Below are positions 29,495 to 37,126 of a DNA stretch of 64,000 nt, piece by piece (position 1 is the stretch's first letter; each line of letters starts with the position of its first letter). The position numbers were made by a program, and so were the translations under genes. The notes beneath the pieces were generated by a model. The model was not told the DNA's origin and made no database searches. It was given only the letters and a program-made list of their open reading frames with translations. Source of the stretch: Mesobacterium pallidum (lineage in GTDB: Bacteria > Pseudomonadota > Alphaproteobacteria > Rhodobacterales > Rhodobacteraceae); assembly GCF_019966535.1 (NCBI RefSeq), contig NZ_JAIMID010000001.1, forward strand, positions 434,001 through 498,000, given 5' to 3'.

Positions 29495-29707
29495 ATGAAG
29501 CCGATGCTGATTGCAGAGACCGATGAGACCGGCCGCGTGCGCGCGGTCTGGACCCGCGCCGCCGACGCCCGCGCGGCGCATCCGGTGCGGGACCCACGCG
29601 ACGTGCTGGGCCTGATGGACCGGGCCGAGATCCATGGCGCCGACCGCGCCGGGCTGCGCGCCTGGGCCGAGTCCTTCGTGCCCGCGCCCTTCGAGCGGCT
29701 GGCCTGA
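29495..29707 (+). CDS. small hypothetical protein
   Basis: 70 residues (MKPMLIAETDETGRVRAVW...). Start preceded by TAGGGGATG. Third positions are G/C-rich as in neighbouring genes. Charged, no membrane segment, no recognisable domain. A TAAGAT box at 29455 could be its -10. Confidence 0.55.
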   Translation: MKPMLIAETDETGRVRAVWTRAADARAAHPVRDPRDVLGLMDRAEIHGADRAGLRAWAESFVPAPFERLA

Positions 29708-29711
29708 TCCC

Positions 29712-29754
29712 GTGACGGTTCGGTGACGGCGCCGCGCTGTCACGCGGCTGACGT
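29712..29754. promoter_or_regulatory. Pho-box-like direct repeats
   Basis: On the minus strand CCGTCAC-CGAA-CCGTCAC (29712-29729) is a 7-4-7 direct repeat close to the classic PhoB half-site CTGTCAC. On the plus strand CTGTCAC-GCGG-CTGACGT (29737-29754) is a second, weaker one. Both lie just upstream of the very small ORF at 29815. Pattern match only. Confidence 0.35.
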
Positions 29755-29814
29755 ATGGGGCCTGTATGCGGATCCCGCATCCACCGGGATGCGTCGTGAT
29801 CGGGGGACAGGGCC

Positions 29815-29922
29815 ATGACCGAACTCAATGCCGTGCATTTCGTGCTGGATTGCCTCTTCGTGCCGCGGCGCGACGGGGTGACGATGCGGCTGTGGCGCTA
29901 TCTCCGGCAGCGGCTGGACTGA
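29815..29922 (+). CDS. very small protein of 35 residues
   Basis: Encodes MTELNAVHFVLDCLFVPRRD followed by GVTMRLWRYLRQRLD. GGGGGACAGG lies at good distance before the ATG. A hydrophobic first half and a basic second half suggest a membrane-associated small protein. No family recognised. The Pho-box-like repeats stand 60-100 bp upstream. Confidence 0.4.
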   Translation: MTELNAVHFVLDCLFVPRRDGVTMRLWRYLRQRLD

Positions 29923-29934
29923 CGGCGGCCGCGC

Positions 29935-29997
29935 AAGGGGGCGCTGCCCCCGTCCGCCCCTTGGGCGGACTCCCCCGGAGTTTATGGGCACAATGAA
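29935..29997. repeat. dispersed hairpin element, reverse orientation, hairpin plus one end
   Basis: Hairpins GGGGGC-GCT-GCCCCC (29937-29951) and GTCCGCCC-CTT-GGGCGGAC (29952-29970) are followed by CCCCCGGAGTTTATGGGCA and CAATGAA, the family end sequence. It stops 8 bp before the stop codon of the convergent gene at 30005. The hairpin sequence differs from other copies while the pairing is kept. Confidence 0.7.
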
Positions 29998-30004
29998 GAG
30001 CGGA

Positions 30005-31075
30005 TCAGCGCGGGGCCAGCAGGCTGGCCGCCACCATGTCGGCGGCCGAGGGGCTGAGCGCCATGGGCGTGTCGTGCAGCATGGCAAGCCGGGTGAGCGC
30101 CTGGGTGTCCGCATCGCCGCCATGGGGCAGCAGAGGGTCGGCAAAGAAGATCACGGCGTCAAGCTCTCCGGTCGCGATCAACGCGCCCAGCTGCTGGTCG
30201 CCGCCCCGCGCGCCGCGTTGCAACCGGCGGATGGTGAGGTCCGGATGATCGGCGGCGATCATGCGCCCCGTGCCGCCGGTGCAGAAGAGCTGATGCCCGT
30301 GCAGGGCGCCGGCATGGCGCGAGATCCAGGCGCGCAGCTGCGCCTTGCGGCTGTCATGCGCCGCCAGCGCCACGCGGCGCGGCGCGGTCGAGAGGCGCCG
30401 GGCCTGGGTGGTGATCGCGAGGATCGACCGGACCTGTTCGGCGAACCCCGGCCCTGCCGCCGGGAAGGCCCCGGCCAGTGCCGCCGTGCCCACGGTGAAG
30501 CCCGCCGCGCCGGAACGGGCCGTCGCCTCGACCCGCGCCGCGCTGTCGATGCTGCCGGCCATGATGACCGGCTTGTCCACGGCCGTGCAGACCTGGGTCA
30601 TGAGGGATTCGACGTCGCCGTCGAAGCGATAGGCCAGCAGGTCAAGCCCGTGGACATGTTCCAGTTCTGTCAGGCGTTTGGCCGAGGCGACAATGTCCGA
30701 GGCCGGCCCTTCCAGCACCGAGGGATGCCCGGTGATCCGGCCGGGGAAGGGGTAGTAGCGCAGCGGGTGCCAGCGGGTGAGTTGCGTCACCTCCTCGGCC
30801 CGCGTCCCGCCCAGCAGCACGTCGACCTCGAGCGTGATGGCGGCGCGGGCGGAGGCAAGCTCGCTTTCCGCGTCGAGGCTGACCACCTCGAGATAGGAGC
30901 GCCCGCCCGCCGCGCGGATCTCGTCCGCGAGGCCCTTGAGGTCGGCAAGCGGCAGGCCGACATCCTTGAAGCCGATGTGGCGCACGCCGCCTTCCAGCGC
31001 CTCGGCCAGCCGGGCGCGGGCGTCGGGGATGGTGCGGTCATCCGCCGTGAGCATCAGGATGAAATCGAAGGCCAT
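30005..31075 (-). CDS. fusion of a TIM-barrel-like domain with methylglyoxal synthase
   Basis: 356 residues. The C-terminal part (233-356) is a full methylglyoxal synthase domain: AHDSRK (His, Asp and Lys of the phosphate pocket), CTGGTGRM, GARGGDQQLGAL with the catalytic Asp (Asp71 of the E. coli enzyme), FFADPL and the later PH...D. It should convert dihydroxyacetone phosphate to methylglyoxal and phosphate. The N-terminal part (1 to about 225) looks like a phosphate-binding beta/alpha barrel: HIGFKDVGLP, YRFDGDVESL, and VIMAGSIDSAARVEA...GFTVGTAAL near its end resembles a HisA/TrpC-type phosphate loop. I cannot name that domain. The ribosome site is weak. It lies 61 bp after an SDR gene on the same strand and may belong to that operon. 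Confidence 0.85.
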   Translation of the reverse strand: MAFDFILMLTADDRTIPDARARLAEALEGGVRHIGFKDVGLPLADLKGLADEIRAAGGRSYLEVVSLDAESELASARAAITLEVDVLLGGTRAEEVTQLTRWHPLRYYPFPGRITGHPSVLEGPASDIVASAKRLTELEHVHGLDLLAYRFDGDVESLMTQVCTAVDKPVIMAGSIDSAARVEATARSGAAGFTVGTAALAGAFPAAGPGFAEQVRSILAITTQARRLSTAPRRVALAAHDSRKAQLRAWISRHAGALHGHQLFCTGGTGRMIAADHPDLTIRRLQRGARGGDQQLGALIATGELDAVIFFADPLLPHGGDADTQALTRLAMLHDTPMALSPSAADMVAASLLAPR

Positions 31076-31136
31076 GGCGCGTTCCCGTCTGGTTGCGCCT
31101 AGTGTGGCGCGCCGGGGCGGGGGCTGCAAGCCAAGG

Positions 31137-31961
31137 CTAGCCGCGCGGTTTGCGGCCTGAATGGGTCCAGTCGGGTGTGACGGCTTCGCGCGGGGCGGTC
31201 AGCGCCTCTTCGGACAGGTATTTCGTCGAGGTCCAGCCGCCGTCCACCGCCAGCACCTGCCCGTTGATCCAGCCCGAGGCGGGGGACGACAGGAACCAGA
31301 TCGCCTCGGCCACGTCGCCGGGCGTGCCCCAGCGCGCGGCGGGGGTCATGTCGTGGTTCATGCGGCGGAAGGCTTCGACCTCGAGCCGGTGTTCGGTCAT
31401 CGGGGTCGGGATGACGCCGGGCGCCACGGCGTTCGACCGGATGCCCGCGGCGCCGTATTGCGCGGCCATGTGCAGGGTCAGCCCGTTGAGGCCGGCCTTG
31501 GCGGCGGAATAGGCGCCGCCGCGCAGCCCGCCGAGGATCGCGTAGGTCGAGGAGATGTTGACGATGGTCGCCTCGTCTTTGAACGCGGTCAGGGCGGCGC
31601 GGGCGAGGCGGAAGGGGGCGCGCAGCATGATGTCGAGGAACAGGTCGAGCGTGGCGTCGTCGGTGTCATGCACCGGCGCGGGGCTGCCGATTCCGGCGTT
31701 GTTGACGAGGTGGTCGAGGCGGCCGAAGCGGGCCATGGCATGGGCGACCGCGTCGTCCGGCGCCGTGTCTGCGGTGATGTCGGCGGCGAAGGGTTCGAAC
31801 GGGGCGGGCAGGCCCGCGAGGCTTTCGGCGGCGGCGTGCAGCTTGGCCGGGTCGCGAGCGACGCCGACCACGGCCACGCCGCGTTCCAGGAAGAGGCGGG
31901 CGGTGGCAAGGCCAATGCCGCTCGAGGCGCCGGTGATGAGGGCAACGCGTTGGTCGGTCAT
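31137..31961 (-). CDS. SDR-family oxidoreductase
   Basis: 274 residues. Short-chain dehydrogenase: TGASSGIG (10-17), NNAGI, the Ser/Tyr/Lys catalytic set (NISSTYAILGG, YSAAKAG), and a C-terminal PASGWINGQVLAVDGGW. It overlaps the preceding acyl-CoA dehydrogenase gene by 4 bp, so it should act on the same pathway, plausibly as a 3-hydroxyacyl-CoA or alcohol dehydrogenase. Substrate unknown. Confidence 0.9.
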   Translation of the reverse strand: MTDQRVALITGASSGIGLATARLFLERGVAVVGVARDPAKLHAAAESLAGLPAPFEPFAADITADTAPDDAVAHAMARFGRLDHLVNNAGIGSPAPVHDTDDATLDLFLDIMLRAPFRLARAALTAFKDEATIVNISSTYAILGGLRGGAYSAAKAGLNGLTLHMAAQYGAAGIRSNAVAPGVIPTPMTEHRLEVEAFRRMNHDMTPAARWGTPGDVAEAIWFLSSPASGWINGQVLAVDGGWTSTKYLSEEALTAPREAVTPDWTHSGRKPRG

Positions 31962-32935
31962 GACGGGGCCTTTCCGGTCGGGGCCATGGGGGCGTCAAAG
32001 CTCAGCATATCATGTGGCCCGAGCAGCGCCCGCAAGAGATGTGCCTGTTTGAGATAGAGCTGCGCGTCGGCCTCGGCCGAGAAGCCGATGCCGCCATGGA
32101 CCTGGATACCAAGCCGCGCGTTTTCCAGCGCGATACGCGGCGCGAGGCGCGCCAGCGCGGCCACTTGGAACCCGGCATCGGGCGCGCGGGCATCAAGCGT
32201 CAGCGCCGCCATGTCGAGCTGGGCCGAGAGCATTTCCGCCCCGAGCGCCATGTTGGCGCCGTGGTGCTTGATGGCCTGGAAGGCGCCGATGGGCCGGCCG
32301 AATTGCTCGCGTGTCCTGGCGTAGTCCACGGCAAGGTCGCGCGCGGCCTCGGCCACGCCCAGCAGTTGGGCGGAGACGAGGAGGTCATGCAGCAGGGCGA
32401 CCTCAGGCAGCGCTTCGGGTCCGGCGGGCAGGGCGCTGGTGACGCGCGCCAGCGCGCGGCCGTGGCCCATCATCGGCGCGTCCTCGGTGGCGAGGCCGGC
32501 GAGCGGGACGAGGCTGAGCGTTGCGCCGTCGCGAAGCACCGCATGGGCCGCGCCGCCCGCGTCGATCAGCAGGGGACCGTCCGGCGTGGTCACGCCCGCG
32601 CAGACCGCGACCTCTCCGCCCGCGATGGCGAGCGCGAGGTCCACGTCCTCGGCGCCAAGCGCGATGCGGGCGGCGATGCTGACTGCAACGGCCGAGGGAG
32701 AGACCAAGTGGCGGCCGAGCAGGCTGTGCAGCTGCGCTTCTTCGACCCGGCCGAGGCCGGCGCCGCCCGCATCCTCGGGAAAGCCCAGCAGGAAGGTGCC
32801 GAATTCAGCCAGCGGGGCCATGGGGTCGGCGGCGCCCTCGCGCAGCCGCGAGACGGGGTAATGCGTGTCCAGCATCTGCTGGGCGGCGTCCAGCACCTGC
32901 CGCAGCTCTTCGGTCAACGTCAGATCAAGCGTCAT
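31958..32935 (-). CDS. acyl-CoA dehydrogenase, small (FAD-poor) subunit type
   Basis: 325 residues. The C-terminal half has the conserved helices (VDYARTREQFGRPIGAFQAIKHHGANM, IQVHGGIGFSAEADAQLYLKQAH), while the N-terminal and middle domains are shortened. It lacks the usual YEGT or GGTxEIQ block at the end. This pattern fits the partner subunit of alpha2-beta2 heteromeric dehydrogenases described for steroid-degrading FadE pairs. It overlaps the larger subunit gene by 4 bp. Confidence 0.87.
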   Translation of the reverse strand: MTLDLTLTEELRQVLDAAQQMLDTHYPVSRLREGAADPMAPLAEFGTFLLGFPEDAGGAGLGRVEEAQLHSLLGRHLVSPSAVAVSIAARIALGAEDVDLALAIAGGEVAVCAGVTTPDGPLLIDAGGAAHAVLRDGATLSLVPLAGLATEDAPMMGHGRALARVTSALPAGPEALPEVALLHDLLVSAQLLGVAEAARDLAVDYARTREQFGRPIGAFQAIKHHGANMALGAEMLSAQLDMAALTLDARAPDAGFQVAALARLAPRIALENARLGIQVHGGIGFSAEADAQLYLKQAHLLRALLGPHDMLSFDAPMAPTGKAPS

Positions 32936-34062
32936 GGCCGCGCCTCCCGCGGCAGGCCCAGGATCCGCTCGCCGATGATGTTGCGCTGGATCTCGGCCGT
33001 ACCGCCGGCGATCGTCTCGGAATAGCTTTCAAGGTAGTCGGCCACGCGCCCCGAATGGACCAGCGCCGCAGGCCCGAGGATGTCCATGGCGGCGCGGCGG
33101 ATGCGTTGTTCGAGCTCGGCAAAGGACAGCCGCACGAGCGAGCCGTCAAAGGGCGTCGCGGGCTCGCGCAGGGCCACGCGGTAGGTCATCGCGCGGATCG
33201 CCGCCGCCTCGGCCCGCAGGTCCGACAGCCGCTCGGCCATGGCGGACCCCGGCGTGGGGCGGGCGAGGTCGATCAGGTCCTCGACCTGCACCGACAGGTC
33301 CAGCTGCAGCGCCATGGCGGCGGTGCGCCGCTCGAAGCCCAACGTGGTCATGGCGGTCGTCCAGCCGTCATGCAGCCCGCCGACGACCTGTGTCAGGGGG
33401 ATGCGCACGTCATCATAGAACACTTCCGCGAAATGCGTCGCCCCGGCCATGTTGCGGATCGGGCGGATGGTGATGCCGGGCAGGGACATGTCGCAGATGA
33501 CCCAGCTGAGGCCCTTGTGGCGTTTCGATCCCGGCTCGGTGCGGATCAGCAGCTCCTGGAAATCGGCGATGTCGGCATAGCTCGACCAGATCTTCTGGCC
33601 GTTGACGATCAGCATGTCGCCCTCGACACGGCCGGTGGTGCGCAAGCTGGCAAGGTCCGATCCGGCGCCGGGCTCGGAAAAACCCTGGCACCAGATCGAC
33701 TGCCCTTTCAGGATGCGGGGCAGGTGCGTGGCCTTCTGCGCCTCGGTCCCGCAGGCGATCAGCGTCGGGCCGGCGTGGTTGAGGGCGACAAAGCTGCAAT
33801 CCAGCGTCGAGGGCGCGCGGGCGCGCACGTATTCCTCGTACCAGAGCAGAAGGCGCGCCGGGGGCAGCCCCTGGCCGCCGTAGTCCTTCGGCCAGGCAAG
33901 GCCGCCCCAGCCGCCGTCGTAGAGCTTTGCCAGCCAGTCCAGCGCAAAGGCGCGGGACTCGGACCCGTCTTCGGGCGCACGGGTGGCGGGCTTGTTGTCC
34001 AGCAGCCAGGCGCGGGCCGCGTCGCGAAAGGCGATATCCTCGGGCGAGAGCTGGAGTCTCAT
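32932..34062 (-). CDS. acyl-CoA dehydrogenase, large subunit type
   Basis: 376 residues. Full ACAD fold: N-terminal helices, WCQGFSEPGAGSDLASL FAD/substrate block, VNGQKIWSSYA, and a C-terminal GGTAEIQRNIIGERILGLPR. The catalytic glutamate of the YEGT motif is absent (IAGGT), as in FadE types that use a glutamate elsewhere in the chain. The ATG at 34062 is chosen over a TTG 13 codons upstream. First gene of the leftward operon; operator-like site at 34084-34099. Confidence 0.9.
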   Translation of the reverse strand: MRLQLSPEDIAFRDAARAWLLDNKPATRAPEDGSESRAFALDWLAKLYDGGWGGLAWPKDYGGQGLPPARLLLWYEEYVRARAPSTLDCSFVALNHAGPTLIACGTEAQKATHLPRILKGQSIWCQGFSEPGAGSDLASLRTTGRVEGDMLIVNGQKIWSSYADIADFQELLIRTEPGSKRHKGLSWVICDMSLPGITIRPIRNMAGATHFAEVFYDDVRIPLTQVVGGLHDGWTTAMTTLGFERRTAAMALQLDLSVQVEDLIDLARPTPGSAMAERLSDLRAEAAAIRAMTYRVALREPATPFDGSLVRLSFAELEQRIRRAAMDILGPAALVHSGRVADYLESYSETIAGGTAEIQRNIIGERILGLPREARP

Positions 34063-34083
34063 GCGGGGTCGGTACCCAAAAAA

Positions 34084-34099
34084 GTCCACATTGTGGAAC
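34084..34099 (-). promoter_or_regulatory. operator-like palindrome before the leftward dehydrogenase operon
   Basis: GTCCACATTGTGGAAC, with a perfect TCCACA-T-TGTGGA core, 22 bp upstream of the start at 34062. It is a 16-bp variant of the 17-bp GTCCC-N7-GGGAC site found at 34251, 38725, 38756, 44841, 45017 and 45042. Confidence 0.5.
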
Positions 34100-34250
34100 A
34101 ATAGTCCGATCTCATGTCTCGCCCTCCCCTGGGCCGGATCGGCCCGCTTGTGCGGACTTTATAAGCAGATAGCGCCATGGGTCAAGAATGGCGGAGTTGA
34201 CAGCCCCTCCCGCGGCGGTCATGTTCGGCCCATGCTTGAGGGAGGCATGA

Positions 34251-34267
34251 GTCCCATCATGTGGGAG
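34251..34267 (+). promoter_or_regulatory. operator-like palindrome before the rightward dehydrogenase operon
   Basis: GTCCCATCATGTGGGAG, arms GTCCC and GGGAG around 7 bp, ending 9 bp before the ATG at 34277. A protein bound here would block initiation. Same 17-bp form as the sites near the IclR gene and dctP. Confidence 0.6.
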
Positions 34268-34276
34268 AAGGCGTAG

Positions 34277-35428
34277 ATGGATTTCGACTGGACCGAAGAG
34301 GATGCGGCCTACCGGGCGCGCATCCGCGACTTCCTTGCGCGCACGCTTCCCGCCAATTGGGACGAGATCGCGCGCCACGGTCCTGGCTCGCCCGAGCAGA
34401 CGGAGTTCAGCCTTACGTTCTGCCCCAAACTGGCCGACGAAGGCCTGCTGGTCCCGCATTGGCCCGCAGACTGGGGCGGCGCGGATCGACCGCCGTGGGA
34501 GCATTTCATCCTTGGCGAAGAGATGTGGCGCGCCGGCGAGCCGCGCGGCGCGCAATACATGAACGTCAACTGGATCGGCCCGGTGCTGATGCGCTACGGG
34601 TCCGACGCGCAAAAGGCGCAGTATATCCCGCCCATGGCCGAGGGGCGCGCGATCTGGTGCCAGGGGTTTTCCGAACCGAACGCCGGGTCAGACCTTGCCA
34701 GCCTGCGCACCCGCGCGATCCGCGACGGGGCTGATTACGTCATCAACGGGCAGAAGATCTGGACCTCCTATGCCGGGCTCGCCTCGACCTGTTTCCTGCT
34801 GGCGCAGACCGGCGGGGCCGACGGCGGGCGCGCCGGGATCGCCATCTTCCTGGTGCCGATGGACACGCCCGGGATCGAGGTGCGCGCGATCCCCAGCCTG
34901 ATCGGCCATGGCGACATCCACGAGGTCTTTTTCACCGACGTGCGCGTGCCCGCCACGGCGCGGCTGGGGGCGGAGGGCGAGGGCTGGACGATCATTTCCT
35001 ACGCCCTGGCCAATGAACGGGTCGGCATCCCGCGCTACGAGATGGGGGCGGCGACGCTTGACACCATGGTGGCCGAATTGCAGGCGCGGGGGCAGTTTTC
35101 GGACAGCATCGTCCGGTCCCGCGCGGCCCAAGCGGCTGCGGCCTGCGAGGCGGCGCGGCTGCAGGTCTACCGCGTGGTCGACGGCCGGTCGCGCGGCCAG
35201 GCGCCGGGGACGGAATCGAACCTCGCCCGCGTCGCGGTGGTCGGGGCCGAACGCGCGGTGGCCGATTTCGGGATGGATTTCTTGCCCGATGCCTTCTCGG
35301 GCTCGGGCCATGATGCCCTGCTGTCGCATCACGAGCGGGCCATCGTCACCGGCATCGCGGCCGGCGCGACCGAGATCCAGTTGAACCTGGTCGCACGGCA
35401 GCACCTGAACCTGCCGAAAGGGGCCTGA
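34277..35428 (+). CDS. acyl-CoA dehydrogenase, large subunit type
   Basis: 383 residues. ACAD family: IWCQGFSEPNAGSDLASLRT, VINGQKIWTSYA, NERVGIPRYEMGAATL and a C-terminal AAGATEIQLNLVARQHLNLP. As in the leftward partner, the YEGT glutamate is missing (IAAGAT). The overall pattern is that of FadE proteins acting on bulky or branched acyl-CoAs. First gene of a five-gene rightward run; the next gene starts 1 bp after its stop. Confidence 0.9.
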   Translation: MDFDWTEEDAAYRARIRDFLARTLPANWDEIARHGPGSPEQTEFSLTFCPKLADEGLLVPHWPADWGGADRPPWEHFILGEEMWRAGEPRGAQYMNVNWIGPVLMRYGSDAQKAQYIPPMAEGRAIWCQGFSEPNAGSDLASLRTRAIRDGADYVINGQKIWTSYAGLASTCFLLAQTGGADGGRAGIAIFLVPMDTPGIEVRAIPSLIGHGDIHEVFFTDVRVPATARLGAEGEGWTIISYALANERVGIPRYEMGAATLDTMVAELQARGQFSDSIVRSRAAQAAAACEAARLQVYRVVDGRSRGQAPGTESNLARVAVVGAERAVADFGMDFLPDAFSGSGHDALLSHHERAIVTGIAAGATEIQLNLVARQHLNLPKGA

Positions 35429-35429
35429 G

Positions 35430-36344
35430 ATGCGGTTCGACCTGAACGTGGACCAGCAGACTTTTGCCACCGTGCTGGGCCAGATGCTGCAAGGCGCGGC
35501 TTTCGCGCCGGTCGAGGGGTGGGGCCGCTACGACCTCGGCACCGCGCTCGAGGCGCAGTTCGACGCAGGCGGCTTCTTCGATGCCGCCGCCGAGCCCGAT
35601 CTGGGCCCCGTGGCGGCGGCGCTGATGGTGCATGACGTGGCCGGCGTACCCGTCTGTTTCGAGCTCGCGGCCTCGGCGCTCATCCGGCCTTTCCTTGGCC
35701 GCGACGTGCCGCGCCCGCTGGCCGTTCGCGTGGACGGCCAGCCCGGCGCGCTGCGCTACCTGCCGCAGGCCCGGGGCATCGTCGAGATTGGCGAGACCGT
35801 GCGCTATGCCGACCTGCCCGACGGCGCTGCGCAACCCGTCGACAGCCTTTATGCCTACCCGATGGGGGAATTGACCGACCCCGAGGCGCTGGACTGGCAG
35901 ACCCTCGACGCCGACCCCGCGAAACTGCGTGCCCTCTGGCAGGTGGCCACGGCGGCCGAGCTGACCGGCGTGCTGCGCGCGGGCCTCGACGCGGTGCTGG
36001 CCCATGTCCGCGACCGGCGGCAATTCGGCCAACCGCTCGGCGCCTTTCAGGGCGTCCAGCACCGCCTGGCCAATGCGGCGGTCGAGATCGAAGGCGCCCG
36101 GCTCATGATGCTCCGCGCCGCGCAGCGGCAGGCGCCCGGGGATGCCGCCCTCGCGCTGGGCCGCGCGCAGGAGATCACCAACGCGATCACCTATGACCTG
36201 CACCAATTCATGGGCGCCATGGGCCTGACGCTGGAACATCCGTTGCACCGCTGGACCTATCGCGCCAAGCTGCTCAAGGCCGAGATGGGCGGCATGGGCG
36301 CGGCCTACCTCTCCTACGCCACCGACCGCTGGGGGGCGCCATGA
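35430..36344 (+). CDS. acyl-CoA dehydrogenase, small subunit type
   Basis: 304 residues. Only the C-terminal ACAD helices are well kept (DAVLAHVRDRRQFGQPLGAFQGVQHRLANAAVE, HQFMGAMGLTLEHPLHRWTYRAKLL). The N-terminal half is diverged and no terminal catalytic block is present. It probably forms a heteromer with the preceding gene product. The stop overlaps the crotonase gene by 4 bp. Confidence 0.85.
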   Translation: MRFDLNVDQQTFATVLGQMLQGAAFAPVEGWGRYDLGTALEAQFDAGGFFDAAAEPDLGPVAAALMVHDVAGVPVCFELAASALIRPFLGRDVPRPLAVRVDGQPGALRYLPQARGIVEIGETVRYADLPDGAAQPVDSLYAYPMGELTDPEALDWQTLDADPAKLRALWQVATAAELTGVLRAGLDAVLAHVRDRRQFGQPLGAFQGVQHRLANAAVEIEGARLMMLRAAQRQAPGDAALALGRAQEITNAITYDLHQFMGAMGLTLEHPLHRWTYRAKLLKAEMGGMGAAYLSYATDRWGAP

Positions 36345-37126
36345 GCGATCTGCCGACATACGAGACGCTGCTGCTGACCCGCGCCGGGCGGCGGCTGACG
36401 ATCACCTTCAACCAGCCCGAGGTGCTGAACGCTTTCGGCGCGGCCATGCACCGCGAGATCACCGAGGCGCTGGTGTTCGCCGCCGCCGATCCCGGGTCCG
36501 ACGTGATCGTGCTGACCGGGGCGGGGCGGGCGTTTTCGGCGGGCGGCGACATCGCCCGGATGCAGCATTTCGTCGACCACCCGGACGATTTCGCCGCCGA
36601 GGCCGAGGGCGCCAAGCGGCTGATCTATGCCCTCTTGGAGATCGACAAGCCCCTGGTCGCCCGCATCAACGGCCCCGCCGTGGGGCTGGGGGCCACCATC
36701 GCGCTCTTCTGCGACGTGACCTTTGCCAGCGAAACGGCGAAGATCGGCGATCCCCACGTGGCTATCGGCCTTGTCGCCGGGGACGGCGGGGCGGTGATCT
36801 GGCCGCAGCTGGTGGGGATGCACCGCGCCAAGGAATTCCTGCTGACCGGCGAGCTGCTGACCGCCGCCCGCGCCGCCGAAATCGGCCTCATCAACCATGT
36901 CCTGCCTGATGACGCGCTGGACACCGCCGTCGATGCCTTCTGCGCCAAGCTGCTGGCGGGGTCGCAGCCGGCGATCCGCTGGACCAAGGTGACCATGAAC
37001 CTCGAACTCAAGCGGCTGGCCCATGCGTTGATGGACCCCGGCATGGCCTACGAATCCCTCTCGGTTCGCACCGAAGAGCATCGCGCCCGCGTCCAAGCCT
37101 TCGCCGCAAAGGCGCGCAAGCCATGA
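36341..37126 (+). CDS. enoyl-CoA hydratase/isomerase family protein
   Basis: 261 residues. Crotonase fold with oxyanion-hole segments GAGRAFSAGGDIARM and INGPAVGLGATIAL. At the position where hydratases usually have a catalytic Glu (PE) this protein reads GDPHVAIGLVAGDGGAV, so it may be a specialised hydratase, isomerase or hydrolase. It overlaps its neighbours on both sides by 4 bp, so it is firmly in the operon. Confidence 0.9.
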   Translation: MSDLPTYETLLLTRAGRRLTITFNQPEVLNAFGAAMHREITEALVFAAADPGSDVIVLTGAGRAFSAGGDIARMQHFVDHPDDFAAEAEGAKRLIYALLEIDKPLVARINGPAVGLGATIALFCDVTFASETAKIGDPHVAIGLVAGDGGAVIWPQLVGMHRAKEFLLTGELLTAARAAEIGLINHVLPDDALDTAVDAFCAKLLAGSQPAIRWTKVTMNLELKRLAHALMDPGMAYESLSVRTEEHRARVQAFAAKARKP

